From: Halorubrum lacusprofundi ATCC 49239
GTDB taxonomy: Archaea; Halobacteriota; Halobacteria; Halobacteriales; Haloferacaceae
DNA: 64,000 nt
Direction: 5' to 3'
Assembly (NCBI RefSeq): GCF_000022205.1
Contig: NC_012028.1
Span: 1 to 64,000, forward strand
Within the stretch, counting starts at the first letter, position 1. Each line of letters begins with the position of its first letter. Shown piece after piece: positions 42,895 to 52,328 of the stretch. Under the pieces are notes generated by a model, which was not told the origin of the DNA, did not search any database, and saw only the letters and a program-made list of their open reading frames with translations. Made by a program: the position numbers and the translations under genes.

Positions 42895-44298
42895 CTCCCG
42901 TGAAGGCGGGGTTGCCTCTGGTGTCCAAACCGAGGTACCCCATGCACGCCACAATCGACGTGCGGTTCGAACTGAGTATCGACGACGACAAAACGCTACC
43001 GCTCGCCACGCTTGCCGAGGCCGTCACTGACCAGAACCTCGAAGCAGTCCTTCTCGAATCGCTGGTCGAGAGCCTCGACGCCGCCAGCGTCGAGGCGCTC
43101 TGTGGTGAGAAACACGCACATGGCAACGGTGACCAGCGCTTCCAACGCGCCGGCACCGACACCCGCACAGCTGTCACAACTGCCGGAGAACACGAGTTCT
43201 CTCTCCACTACGTCGAAGATACAGCCGCTTCCCCAGACGAATCCAGCTACTTCCGGCCCGTCGAAGACGTTCTCGACTTCGACGGGCAGAACCGCTATCA
43301 GCAGGACATCGCCGCCAAAAGCGTCGATCTCGCTACCTCGCTCAGCTATCGAGACGCTGCCAATCACGGCGACAGCTTCGTCTCGATGCCGTCGCCGACC
43401 ACCATCAACCGCCGTGCCAAGAAATACGGCCACAAGCTCAAACAGTTCCTTCCAGACTGTGTCGCTGGCACAGACGCTGACGCCGTCATTCCTGACGGGA
43501 CAAAGTGCCACAGCCAAGACGACGACCGCTCGTCCCACTCCGTCCAAGCAACGCTCGGCGAAGACACCGCCGAAGAGTCACGCTCCCTGCTGGATCTGTC
43601 GGTCAACGCTGACTGGGACGAAACTGCCGCCGAACTCGATGATATCGGCGCAGTCACTGACGACGCGACGGTCGTCAGTGACGCTGATAGCGGCATCGTC
43701 ACAGCCTTTACCGACGAAAACCGTGACCACCAGCTCGATCTCGTCCACGTCGGCCGAACGCTGGGTTACACCCTCTGGGACGATGGCGTCTTCTCCTTGG
43801 ACCGTCGGAAGGAGATCGTTTCGGAGGTGATCGACGAGGTGTTCCATCTGAAGAACTCTGTGGCGAAGCATCGTCCAGCGGAGGAGTTCGCGGCGATCCG
43901 CTCGCGGATCGCGCGAACGAGAGAGCGATTAGAGAAGACAGCGTGGCAACTGGAGCAGTTCGGGTCAGCAAAGGCTGCAGGGTATCTTCGGCGGTGGCTG
44001 CCGTCGATTGTGACGTTCGCCGAGCACGCTGTCGAGGGGTTCGAGGTTCCGTGGACCTCGAACCCCGTCGAACGACTGATGGGCGAGGTCAGCAAGCGGT
44101 GCAAGAACCAGTGGATGCGCTGGACAGCAGAGGGATTGGAAGCGATACTCCAACTTCGGTTGGTGAAGTACGCCGACCCCGAGTACTACCAAGCGTTCCT
44201 CGACGAACTGCTCCAACGTTCGACCAAAACAGCAATCAACTGTGACCTCTCAATTGAGAGTACCAGCGGCAAAGTCTAGACCGCTTTGCAACACGACC
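42855..44298 (+). mobile_element. ISH6-family insertion sequence inside ago
   Basis: 1444 bp, with ends GGTCGTGTCGCAAAG and, inverted, GGTCGTGTTGCAAAG, one transposase gene and an 8-bp target duplication. Length, duplication size and transposase fit the ISH6 group. It is inserted in the same orientation as ago, 163 bp before the ago stop. Confidence 0.9.
42942..44279 (+). CDS. ISH6-family transposase
   Basis: 445 residues from the ATG at 42942 (a GTG at 42900 is in frame). The N-terminus MHATIDVRFELSIDDD is characteristic of ISH6 proteins as I remember them. Asp in AVTDDATVVSDADSGIV (about 240-255) and a late Glu in NPVERLMGEVSKRCKNQWMRW (about 385) are likely DDE residues. Intact by sequence, with undecayed ends and a perfect target duplication, so the insertion is probably recent. 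Confidence 0.87.
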   Translation: MHATIDVRFELSIDDDKTLPLATLAEAVTDQNLEAVLLESLVESLDAASVEALCGEKHAHGNGDQRFQRAGTDTRTAVTTAGEHEFSLHYVEDTAASPDESSYFRPVEDVLDFDGQNRYQQDIAAKSVDLATSLSYRDAANHGDSFVSMPSPTTINRRAKKYGHKLKQFLPDCVAGTDADAVIPDGTKCHSQDDDRSSHSVQATLGEDTAEESRSLLDLSVNADWDETAAELDDIGAVTDDATVVSDADSGIVTAFTDENRDHQLDLVHVGRTLGYTLWDDGVFSLDRRKEIVSEVIDEVFHLKNSVAKHRPAEEFAAIRSRIARTRERLEKTAWQLEQFGSAKAAGYLRRWLPSIVTFAEHAVEGFEVPWTSNPVERLMGEVSKRCKNQWMRWTAEGLEAILQLRLVKYADPEYYQAFLDELLQRSTKTAINCDLSIESTSGKV

Positions 44299-44306
44299 AA
44301 AACGTT

Positions 44307-44469
44307 GACTGCGCAAGTCTACCTACTGAGCCAGTCCCACGTCGGTGCGATGAACTCAACTGCTCGTCTACCCATTACTACCTACTATGCTGACCGTGCG
44401 AGCGAGGCCGCAGCCGAGGGGTACCTTCCGGAAACTTCGAAACTCCGCCAGAACATCGGCTTCATCTGA
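44307..44469 (+). pseudogene. Argonaute fragment 3: C-terminal end of PIWI
   Basis: Encodes AQVYLLSQSH, then NSTARLPITTYYADRASEA and the terminal NIGFI, ending at a stop at 44467-44469. It aligns with the last 54 residues of NgAgo, including the Asp equivalent to NgAgo D863. It has no start of its own, although the frame stays open from within ISH6 (an in-frame ATG at 44242), so a 75-residue peptide is conceivable. Confidence 0.88.
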
Positions 44470-44533
44470 CGAAGCACGGAGTTCTTTCCCAGAGATGGAT
44501 AATCGATGTTCTGTTGTTATGATGATTTGAGAC

Positions 44534-46408
44534 TCAGTTGCTGTGATGAGTGAGACAGGCGGGAAGGCCCTTGATTTCGACTGCCCGTACGTCGGGCTGT
44601 TTGACAACCATCTGGCCCTTGTTGAATTGAGTGACGGCCTCTTTGAACTCCTTCGGGACGAACACGTCATGGCTTTCGACCACGTCGCGTTCGAGACCGA
44701 GGTAGATGCGGGTATTCATTTGCTTTCGAACGTCCTCATCAATGTCTTGGGGCGTCTGGGTGATGATGTAGAGCCCGAACTTGTCCTTTCGCCCTCGTTT
44801 CGCGGCTTGTCTGAACTTCCGGACGAGGTAGCCAGAGCGTGATCCGAGGTCGGATGGTGTGGTGAGGTACTCGTGTGCTTCGTCCAGCGAGAGGAGCATC
44901 GGCGTTCCTTTGATATGTGGGAACTCCACATCGCTGCCGATTTTATTCGTGACGACATGGGCAAGCAAACAAGATACCACTAAGCGGTCGGTCGATCCAC
45001 GGAGATGATCAGTCGGTATGATGGTGACCTTCCCCGGAGAAAACATCTCGCTGGTGAGGTCGAACAACGACTGGTCGCCGTTGTCGAAAACTCGGTTAAA
45101 CTCGTACTGCCCCACGAGGCGTTCGCGGGCGGCTGTCTTGACGCTCCCGTTCTCAGTGATGCGGTCCTCGTCCTCGTCCAGCATGTTATCTGCGAAGTTC
45201 GAGAACTCCCCGTAGGTATAGGGCGCGTTGTGGTTGTGGAAGTACTCCGTAATGAGATCGTTGATGGCATCTTTCGTGCGGTCTGGGGGCGAGGATTTGT
45301 AGAGGAGTTGGCGATTCCTTCGGACGAGTTCGAACGGGATACTGAACTCCGTACAGTTCGGGTGAGAGGGGTGGGTGTCGTTGATGTTCGGGACGTACAC
45401 ACCGAAGTCGACGTTGCTGTCGGGGCTGTCAAGTCCCCCGTGAAGGATATTCTGTTCCTCCAGCATCTCTTGGAACTCGTCCTCATAGTAGTCTGCTTGA
45501 GTCTCGGGGTCTGGGTCATCCCCCATTTCGACGTACTCGCCCTCGGGGTCGATTACTGTGACGTTCAGAGCCCGTTGTCGATCCTCAACCACATCGACAT
45601 TTTCCCCATCCTGCTCCTCTGGCGGCACTTCGATTGAATACTCTTTGCCTGTCGAGAGGTTGCGGAGGATGTTTTTCGACCCGTGGGTCTTCCCCTGCCC
45701 AGTAGACCCCGCGACCTGTGTGTGTCGGAAGATGGCGGGCTCGCCCTCGTCCTCGTTCCCGTCAGTGGCATTCGGGTTGAACATATAATACGGAAGCGGT
45801 TCCTCCTCGGTGGGGATCCGGTCCCCGCTTACTGCCATATGTCCAAGGAAAACACCGCGGTCAGGGAGGCGGAGAGCTGACCGGAGGAAGGCCCGGTCCT
45901 CGACCAGACACGTGTTCGCCCCCGGCTTTGGTGGTTTGTCGACCGTCGCCTGTGTGAACTGATTCTCCGTGTCCGTCTCATCGAACTCAACGATGCTGAT
46001 AGGTTCGATTTGGGCAACGTAGGAGAAGGAATGTTCACCCGGCGGGTTTGCGTAGCCGCCGTCCTGCTTATCATTGATGTCGGCAATGGTGGCATATTCG
46101 AGGCGTTTGATCACTCCGACGAGCATCGCGCGAGAATACTCTTCGTCTTCAAGCGGCGCATAGGGTATTCGAAGATAGTTCCCGAGACGCACGCCCTCGC
46201 GGGAGTCGGAGTCAACGAACGCACGGATGACCGACTCCTCGCGGTCAACGACGATGGGGTTGTCTTGCGCTGTGATATGACCAACGCGCTCGCCATTGTG
46301 GTCACCGAAGGGAGCGGGTGCGTCTTTGAGTTGAGTCTCGTCGGTTGCTTCTTCGCTAGCCCTCTCGTCCTCTGCTCGCGCATCGTCCAAACTGAAATCC
46401 TCTGTCAT
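44534..46408 (-). CDS. herA: HerA-like DNA translocase ATPase
   Basis: 624 residues of the HerA/FtsK superfamily. An N-terminal beta-barrel-like HAS domain (about 40-200) precedes Walker A AGSTGQGKTHGSKN (about 233-246), Walker B LLSLDEAHEYL (near 515) and an Arg-containing region late in the ATPase core (KFGLYIITQTPQDIDEDV, about 555-572). HerA forms a hexamer that pumps DNA into the nuclease NurA. nurA lies immediately upstream (75-bp gap), with rad50 and mre11 before it, making a full end-resection set. It faces the broken ago gene, with 64 bp between the stops. Confidence 0.92.
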   Translation of the reverse strand: MTEDFSLDDARAEDERASEEATDETQLKDAPAPFGDHNGERVGHITAQDNPIVVDREESVIRAFVDSDSREGVRLGNYLRIPYAPLEDEEYSRAMLVGVIKRLEYATIADINDKQDGGYANPPGEHSFSYVAQIEPISIVEFDETDTENQFTQATVDKPPKPGANTCLVEDRAFLRSALRLPDRGVFLGHMAVSGDRIPTEEEPLPYYMFNPNATDGNEDEGEPAIFRHTQVAGSTGQGKTHGSKNILRNLSTGKEYSIEVPPEEQDGENVDVVEDRQRALNVTVIDPEGEYVEMGDDPDPETQADYYEDEFQEMLEEQNILHGGLDSPDSNVDFGVYVPNINDTHPSHPNCTEFSIPFELVRRNRQLLYKSSPPDRTKDAINDLITEYFHNHNAPYTYGEFSNFADNMLDEDEDRITENGSVKTAARERLVGQYEFNRVFDNGDQSLFDLTSEMFSPGKVTIIPTDHLRGSTDRLVVSCLLAHVVTNKIGSDVEFPHIKGTPMLLSLDEAHEYLTTPSDLGSRSGYLVRKFRQAAKRGRKDKFGLYIITQTPQDIDEDVRKQMNTRIYLGLERDVVESHDVFVPKEFKEAVTQFNKGQMVVKQPDVRAVEIKGLPACLTHHSN

Positions 46409-46483
46409 TTATTAGTTGTTAAGCGGATTAGAGACTATATCACATGAAGGTTCGCGTCTTGCCAACTGAGCCATGTCACTATT

Positions 46484-47800
46484 CTAAAACTCTTCAAATC
46501 GGTCATACTCGCGCCCTTCATTATAGTCTTGAACAGCGCGAACATTCCCGTGATTGTTCTGGGCGAACTGCTCAATAACATCTCGAAGGTTAAAGCGGTC
46601 GTCTCTAGAGATGCGGGCACGTTGGTCGGCGAATGTGATTGCACGAGGTTCCTTCTGTTGTTGGGCGATTTCAACGAGGGCCTTCCGGGTGATACGCTCT
46701 CGAAGTCGTGCATTCCGGGCGAAGGCGTGTGGAGTCTCCACACGCATCACGTAGTCGGATTGGGGGCAGCGGACGTAGAAGAACGCTCGGATATACTCGT
46801 TGGCATCGCCCCACTTCAGTGAAACGCCGTCGTAGAATTCGAACGGTACAACGGACTCACCGTGCGCTCCCTCCTTCTGTTGGAGGAGCCACGGCGTGTA
46901 GCTGATGATGGGGCCCTTATCACCGTAGCGGTCGTCAGAGTTGTACAAGGCGTCCTCGAATAGTAGATGGTCGCTCCCCCACGGAAGTGGTGTCTCGATA
47001 TTCACGTCGTTGTCTTCAATCTTCGTCTGGAGTGAATCTAGGGCAGCACTGGAACGACCAGTCTTGATGATGCCGATGGGCGGGTAGTTTCGGTCGTACA
47101 TCATCTCGATTGTGGAGACGTAGTTCTGCATGATGTCTCCTACTATCTCGGGCCAGTTGTCGGTCATATACGTCGGCCCCTCCCCCGCCTGCTCAAACAG
47201 CATCCAACTGAACGCTGGGTTCGGGTAGAGGGGTCCGTCAATGAACAAAGGGCCGTCAAGTTCGGCAGCGTACTTGCGAGCATGTTTTCCCTCGGCATAC
47301 GTCCGAGAGACGCCAACAAGATAGTCGTCAAGACGGCTAATGAGGTCGCTGGCAGGGAATCGGAGCATTTCGGCGTCGGTACCACTAGGGAGTTCAATAC
47401 CCGTCTCTCCGACACCAGGTAACTCAAACTCGTCGTCGTTGTGGTGGGCGACAAGTGTCGCCGTAGTTCGGTTAGCGAGGTCGGCGTTGCCTGTCTTACC
47501 CGAGACACCGAGTTTCGCGGCGCTCCCTGCGGCGAGAAGACCGTTGTTAAACTGTAGTGCCCGTGTGGTGGAACCATCCAGTCCGTACGTGGTCGGCCAC
47601 GGATCGTCCCACGACTTTACTTCGCTAATCGGCTTGTGGGTGATCTGGAATTCGTCATCGTCGAGTAGGTTCACATTCCCACCCGGCTGCTGGAAGTGAG
47701 CGATAGCGTCTGCAGCTGTCACGGTCTGTTGGGCGTCGAAGTCGCCAACTGCACGGCCCAACTCCTGAAACATCTGATTTAACGCTCCGTAAGTGTCCAT
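46484..47800 (-). CDS. nurA: NurA-like 5'-3' nuclease
   Basis: 438 residues from the ATG at 47800 (a TTG at 47809 is in frame). The NurA order is visible: catalytic Asp in YGLDGSTTRAL (about 72), an acid in LDGPLFIDGPLYP (about 192-198), Lys in PPIGIIKTGRSSAAL (about 245), and C-terminal RVETPHAFA and RAITFADQRARIS segments (about 355 and 400) where NurA has its last Asp/His. It would degrade the 5' strand at DNA ends, driven by HerA. It is longer than typical NurA (about 330-400). It is probably one operon with rad50 and mre11. Confidence 0.85.
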   Translation of the reverse strand: MDTYGALNQMFQELGRAVGDFDAQQTVTAADAIAHFQQPGGNVNLLDDDEFQITHKPISEVKSWDDPWPTTYGLDGSTTRALQFNNGLLAAGSAAKLGVSGKTGNADLANRTTATLVAHHNDDEFELPGVGETGIELPSGTDAEMLRFPASDLISRLDDYLVGVSRTYAEGKHARKYAAELDGPLFIDGPLYPNPAFSWMLFEQAGEGPTYMTDNWPEIVGDIMQNYVSTIEMMYDRNYPPIGIIKTGRSSAALDSLQTKIEDNDVNIETPLPWGSDHLLFEDALYNSDDRYGDKGPIISYTPWLLQQKEGAHGESVVPFEFYDGVSLKWGDANEYIRAFFYVRCPQSDYVMRVETPHAFARNARLRERITRKALVEIAQQQKEPRAITFADQRARISRDDRFNLRDVIEQFAQNNHGNVRAVQDYNEGREYDRFEEF

Positions 47801-47931
47801 GTCGGTCAAGCATGACCACCCGCATAGAAGTGCTTGATAAGGATATCAGCCATCGTATCTGTTGTATAGTTAGAGATAGGGTCAAATAAGGGTTCACCGC
47901 TCAGGGCGACGCGGTCTGAGTGGAGTGGCGC
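47801..47931. other. Short intergenic between rad50 and nurA
   Basis: 131 bp. It holds an A/T-rich stretch (TATAGTTAG near 47867) that might be a secondary promoter for nurA-herA. No gene is seen. Confidence 0.35.
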
Positions 47932-50712
47932 TCAGTCGTCGGTGGCCGTGTCGCCCACGGTGGCTTCAGTCTCGGTGTCATTCGTTGCTTCCTCGACCGC
48001 CGCATGGCCGGAACGGACGCGGCTGGTCTCGGTCTGAGGATCCTTTTCGACGAGGATTGCGTGATCGCTGTTCTCGATGAGGGTTTCGTCGTGGCTGACG
48101 AGCAGAATTTGTGGGACATTCCACTCGCCGATGGTCTGTATCATCGTCTGTAACTCGCCGACGTGCCCCGAGTCAAGGAATGTCGTCGGCTCGTCGAGGA
48201 TGAATGGCGGGAGCGCCGCACCGGCGACGCCGTCGCGTTCGGTGATAATTTTGTAGACGCCCGCCCGAAGTGCGAGGTTCAGTATGCCGGACTCTCCACC
48301 ACTAGACAGTTGCGGCTTAAGTTTCTCACCGTCCTGTGCGATGAGGTAGATGTTGTACTTTTTGTCGATGTGGACGCCGCGATAGGACTGATCCCTGTAG
48401 AGGTCCGAAAACACCTCGTTAGTGTACTCGTTCAGCTTGTAGATATTCTGCTGTCGGAGCTTGCCACGAACCTCCTTATACTTCTTGATGACCTCTGTCG
48501 CCTCGTCAATGCGTTCATTAGCCCACTCGCGCTGACTGGCGAGCATTTTCTTGCGCTTGGTCTCTTCCTGTATCTGCTCCTTCTTCGAGTTAAGAGAAGC
48601 GAGTTTATTGACAAGCTCCTCCTCTTCGGACTCTTTTCCATCCAAGGTCTCGCGGAATTCGTCAAGGTAATCGTCAATCTCGTTGATATCGTCTCTGATG
48701 GACTCGGCGTCAAGATCACCAAGTTCCGCCTCAAGCTCCTCCACGTCTTCTTTCAGGTCGGACATTCGGTCGTACGCCGTCCGTCGAAGCTCGCCGATGC
48801 GCTCGCGGTTCTCCTTATGGCGGTCGATATCGGATTCCAGTTCGGAGATACGTCCGTGTAGTTCGACTGCTTCTGAGAGCAGTTCTTCGACGGTCTCCAC
48901 TCTGTTGACTCGGACTTCAGCGTCTTCGAGATCCTCGTTCGCGTCGTCGATTTCGTCGTTGAGTCGCTCCTTCTTTGAACGGTACTCTTCGAGTTCACCA
49001 CGGAGTCCCTCCAGCGTCGACTCCACCTCATCAACGCGCGCTTCAGCATCTTCAATATCGGAGTCGGCCTGTTCAACCTCTCCGCGGGCATCTTCGAGGT
49101 CGTTCCGGGTAGATTTCGCGTCGCGGACTGCTTCACGAAGATCATCAAGCGTCTCTTGTGCTTCGTCGAGTTCCGCGAGACGCTCCTCTGCAGCTTCGAG
49201 GTTGGCCTTGTGCTCTGCAGCAACCGCCTCCGAGTCGATGTCATGAGCGTCGTCTGTCGCACCACAAACCGGGCATTCACCCTCGGATTCGAGATTGTCG
49301 ACCTGCTCTTGTAGAGTTCCGAGGTGGCTCTTTTTTTCGACGATTTGCTCTCGTTCGGACGAAATAGTTTGCCTTGTCTCGGGGATGTGTGACTCATCAA
49401 TGTCGTCTACCGACGCATCTTGGGGGATATCGAGTTCCACCGCAAGATCAGCGACCGTCGTTCGGTCATTTTCGAGGGCATTTTCGAATCTCTCGACACG
49501 CTTCTCGGCATCGGACTTGCGCGACTCAGCGGACTCAACCTCAGCACGGACGTCGTCGAGTTCACTCTCTTTTGACTCGATTTCGTCTACTGTTTCTTCG
49601 ATGTCGGATTCGACTCGGTCAAGGTCCGACTGAAGGGAGTTGAGTCGCCCTTCCTCGATTGATTGACGTTCTGAGCGAGCCATTTCGGCTTCTTTTTGCG
49701 CCGTTAGGTGCGCCTGCTCGGCGGTGTCAGCATCCAGTACGTCGTAGTCAGCGAGTTCATCCCGCTCGGCTAAGGCTTCAAGATCCTCCTGTGCCTCGTC
49801 ACGCGCATCTTCAGCTTTGCGCTGTGCTTCCTTTTCCTCTTGGAGTTCTTCCTTGTACGTCTCGTGGTCGCTTTCGGCGTCCTCGTACTTGTCACGGGTC
49901 TCATCGAGTTCCACTTGGAGGTCGTCGATGCGGTCAAGGGTCTCCGTCTTCGTCTCACGCTCGTCCTCAAGACCATCAATTTTCGATTCGAGATCGTCGA
50001 TGTCGCCTTTGATGTCCGAGATCTTCTTGTCAGTCTTGTTTATTTGGGATTGGATCTCATCCTCCGCAGGCAGATCTTGAAGTCGCTTCTTGGTTTCGTC
50101 AAGGCGACTGTTCGAATCACGCTTTGCCTTCTTGTACTCACGGCGAGCGTCTTCCATGCGGTCGACGTACTCATCGAGACGGTTCAGACCAAGGAGGCCG
50201 TCAAGAATCTTCCGACGGTCTTCAGTGCTGGCATGGATGAGGCGCGTGATGTCGCCTTGCTGGACGTAGACGCTGTTGACGAACGACTCTGCGTCCATCC
50301 CGACAACGCGCTGAATTTCGGTCTGCACGTCGCCAAGGCTGGACACGTCTTCGGAGAGGGCGTCCGAGGAGAGTTTCGGGTAGCCTTGCTTGGTCTTGGC
50401 CCCGTTAACCTCGTCGTCGTCGTCGTAGCTTTTCTGGATGACCCACTCAACGGTGTACTCGGCTCCGCCTGCCTCGAAGACAAGTTCGATACGCCCTTCG
50501 TCAGCCTGCGTGCGAACAAGGTCTGGTAAATCAAAGTCATTGCCGACCTGGTACTTCATTTTCGTCTGGAACAGCCCACCGAACACCCCTTGCAGGATGG
50601 TGGACTTCCCCGCGCCGTTCAGCCCGAAGAGGAGATTTTCGCCGTCCTCGAAGTCGATATGACCGTTCTCGTAGCTGCGGATATTCTCTAAAATGAGGGT
50701 CTTGAATTTCAT
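47932..50712 (-). CDS. rad50: Rad50-like SMC ATPase
   Basis: 926 residues with Rad50 architecture: N-terminal Walker A LLFGLNGAGKSTIL (about 27-40), long coiled coils (about 180-440 and 520-750), a zinc hook CPVC near 480, ABC signature SSGGESGILNLALRAG (about 815), Walker B PPFILDEPTTFLD and the His switch LLVSHDETL near the end. It partners Mre11 to tether and process DNA ends. It follows mre11 by 27 bp on the same transcript. Length is normal for haloarchaeal Rad50; whether it is a second copy in this genome cannot be told here. Confidence 0.93.
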   Translation of the reverse strand: MKFKTLILENIRSYENGHIDFEDGENLLFGLNGAGKSTILQGVFGGLFQTKMKYQVGNDFDLPDLVRTQADEGRIELVFEAGGAEYTVEWVIQKSYDDDDEVNGAKTKQGYPKLSSDALSEDVSSLGDVQTEIQRVVGMDAESFVNSVYVQQGDITRLIHASTEDRRKILDGLLGLNRLDEYVDRMEDARREYKKAKRDSNSRLDETKKRLQDLPAEDEIQSQINKTDKKISDIKGDIDDLESKIDGLEDERETKTETLDRIDDLQVELDETRDKYEDAESDHETYKEELQEEKEAQRKAEDARDEAQEDLEALAERDELADYDVLDADTAEQAHLTAQKEAEMARSERQSIEEGRLNSLQSDLDRVESDIEETVDEIESKESELDDVRAEVESAESRKSDAEKRVERFENALENDRTTVADLAVELDIPQDASVDDIDESHIPETRQTISSEREQIVEKKSHLGTLQEQVDNLESEGECPVCGATDDAHDIDSEAVAAEHKANLEAAEERLAELDEAQETLDDLREAVRDAKSTRNDLEDARGEVEQADSDIEDAEARVDEVESTLEGLRGELEEYRSKKERLNDEIDDANEDLEDAEVRVNRVETVEELLSEAVELHGRISELESDIDRHKENRERIGELRRTAYDRMSDLKEDVEELEAELGDLDAESIRDDINEIDDYLDEFRETLDGKESEEEELVNKLASLNSKKEQIQEETKRKKMLASQREWANERIDEATEVIKKYKEVRGKLRQQNIYKLNEYTNEVFSDLYRDQSYRGVHIDKKYNIYLIAQDGEKLKPQLSSGGESGILNLALRAGVYKIITERDGVAGAALPPFILDEPTTFLDSGHVGELQTMIQTIGEWNVPQILLVSHDETLIENSDHAILVEKDPQTETSRVRSGHAAVEEATNDTETEATVGDTATDD

Positions 50713-50739
50713 TGTCGTGTCTGTGATATCTACTATCGA

Positions 50740-51954
50740 TTATCGTTCTTCGAGGGTCGCCTCACCGAACTGTTCTTTCTGCTCAGTGCGGATGTGTGTG
50801 TTCATCTCTGGACGGATGTCATCGTCATCAACGGTGTCGTCTCGTACGAGGTCATCTGCTTCGGTCGTGATGGTGGATATCTCAAGCCCTCCGACCGCAT
50901 CATCTAACATCTTGTCGGGGTTCTGAGACTCCGTCTGCTCATCGTCAAAATCGAAGTCAAAGTCCACATCGGGTTGGCGTTTGTCATCAACATAGGGAAC
51001 CGCCACTTCGCGTTCAGCCATCAAATCGTACACGTCCTTCGCAGTAACGCCCACGTTCGCGCCTGTCAGGCGGGCGACGACGACCATGTCTGAAATGTCG
51101 TCGTTCATTCCGCCGGCATCCTCGTCAATGCGGGTCGCTGCGTGGTCAAGGCTGTGCGTCTCATCGAAATCGATGTTTACTGTGAGGAACGGACGGGGCA
51201 CGTTCTCGCGCCCGGCTGTGGAGATAGCTCGTGTTTTACGGCTGAGTTCCCCATCCTGGATATTCAACAGGTAGACGCTGGGTGTGCCTCGCTCAGACAC
51301 CTTGCATCGTTCGGTCGCCCCAGGGTAGAACACTTTGACACCGTCGACAGTGTCATTACACGTCGAGTGGTAGTCGCCAAGGGCAAGAGCGGTCGGCAGG
51401 AAGTTCAGTCGATCAAGGATATCCTCGGAAAGGTCGTACGGGTCGCCGCGGTGTTCGGGGACAAGCGGCTGAACCAACTCGTGCATACAGAGAATAGTGA
51501 CATGGTCGTTGGACTCAGATTCGCCGAGCGTGAAGTCGTATCCGTCCCACTCAGGTGAGCGTATAGCATCAATTCCGTACACTGATACAGGATCGTCCCC
51601 GTTGGCGTCTGTCACTACAGTCGGCGATTTCGAGAGCCGTTTCGCATTACCGAACCGCTTGATGATATCCATCCACTGTTCCTCTCGCTTCCGCTCATGA
51701 TTTCCCACGATAGCGAGGAAAGGAATACCAGCGTCTTCCAGCCGACCGATGGTATCGAGGCAACGATTGACTGCGGGAACGCTCGGCGTTGGATCGTCAA
51801 ACAGGTCGCCAGTATGAATGACTGCATCCACGCCCTCGTCAATAGCGATGTCGACCGAGGCGTCGAAAGCGTCTGCGAAGTCGGCACGGCGGAGGTCCTG
51901 TCCGTACTGACGCTTGTCGAGATGAGTATCACTTACGTGGAGTATTTGTGTCAC
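50740..51954 (-). CDS. mre11: Mre11/SbcD-like exonuclease
   Basis: 404 residues from a GTG start at 51954. Metallophosphoesterase motifs are present: SDTHLD (8-13), GDLFDD (49-54), GNHER (84-88), CMHELVQ near 155, and LGDYHST near 193, where most Mre11 have a G-x-H-x-H form; here Asp-Tyr-His keeps the final His. The C-terminal ~130 residues are very acidic and probably a Rad50-binding tail. It is first in the mre11-rad50-nurA-herA operon. Confidence 0.92.
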   Translation of the reverse strand: MTQILHVSDTHLDKRQYGQDLRRADFADAFDASVDIAIDEGVDAVIHTGDLFDDPTPSVPAVNRCLDTIGRLEDAGIPFLAIVGNHERKREEQWMDIIKRFGNAKRLSKSPTVVTDANGDDPVSVYGIDAIRSPEWDGYDFTLGESESNDHVTILCMHELVQPLVPEHRGDPYDLSEDILDRLNFLPTALALGDYHSTCNDTVDGVKVFYPGATERCKVSERGTPSVYLLNIQDGELSRKTRAISTAGRENVPRPFLTVNIDFDETHSLDHAATRIDEDAGGMNDDISDMVVVARLTGANVGVTAKDVYDLMAEREVAVPYVDDKRQPDVDFDFDFDDEQTESQNPDKMLDDAVGGLEISTITTEADDLVRDDTVDDDDIRPEMNTHIRTEQKEQFGEATLEER

Positions 51955-52328
51955 AAGTATAACTACCTATTAGGAAATTCACTATAGGTTAGCGTATAAA
52001 ACCACGGAAAATATGACAAACAGGAGTAAGTCTGCTATCCCTATGGTTTGGAAGGCAAGCCCCGACTAAGACAGTTCATACCAAGGCAGACGGTGCATAT
52101 AGACTATCCGAATATTACAAGATGTTATCAACGACTTCGCGTAGGTCATCTGGGCTGGATCAAGCGAAGCATCAGTCGTGGATCTTGAACAGACGGTATT
52201 CGTTTATTTTCCGCGGCAACACGTACGATTTAACGAAATTGTCCGACTAGCGTATCGCTACCAATTGACCGAGCAACCGCTGGGTCTCGTGTAATACTCT
52301 GCAAAAGTTGGACGGGGAATCGAGGAGA
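51955..52328. other. Intergenic upstream of mre11
   Basis: About 370 bp, relatively A+T-rich, containing the promoter region of the mre11 operon (TATAC-like sequence just before the GTG start). No gene is seen. Confidence 0.4.

Larger units (their letters stand above)
42847..44306. repeat. 8-bp target-site duplication of ISH6
   Basis: AAAACGTT occurs at 42847-42854 and 44299-44306, directly flanking the element. Joining at this repeat rebuilds the codons ATC AAA ACG TTG ACT GCG CAA, giving IKTLTAQVYLLSQSH, which matches NgAgo (IETLTRQVYLLSQSH). Confidence 0.93.
40220..44469 (+). pseudogene. ago: Argonaute (NgAgo-like), broken by a frameshift and an ISH6 insertion
   Basis: A long Argonaute related throughout to NgAgo of Natronobacterium gregoryi. 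Piece 1 (40220 to about 40650) is the OB-like N-terminal domain. Piece 2 (from about 40645 to 42854) holds the N/PAZ, MID and most of PIWI. Piece 3 (44307-44469) is the last 54 residues. Removing ISH6 and one target copy, and adding one base at the G7 run (40645-40651), restores a continuous frame of about 932 residues. Catalytic acids are Asp in GIDVS (42343), Glu in TGEKV (42463), Asp in HRDGF (42565) and the final Asp in YYADRA (44392). The last lies beyond the insertion, so no intact four-acid site can be made. Confidence 0.9.

Noticed and set aside
42996-43971. Long frames opposite and beside the ISH6 transposase
   Set aside because: Shadows of the GC-rich transposase gene; no motifs.
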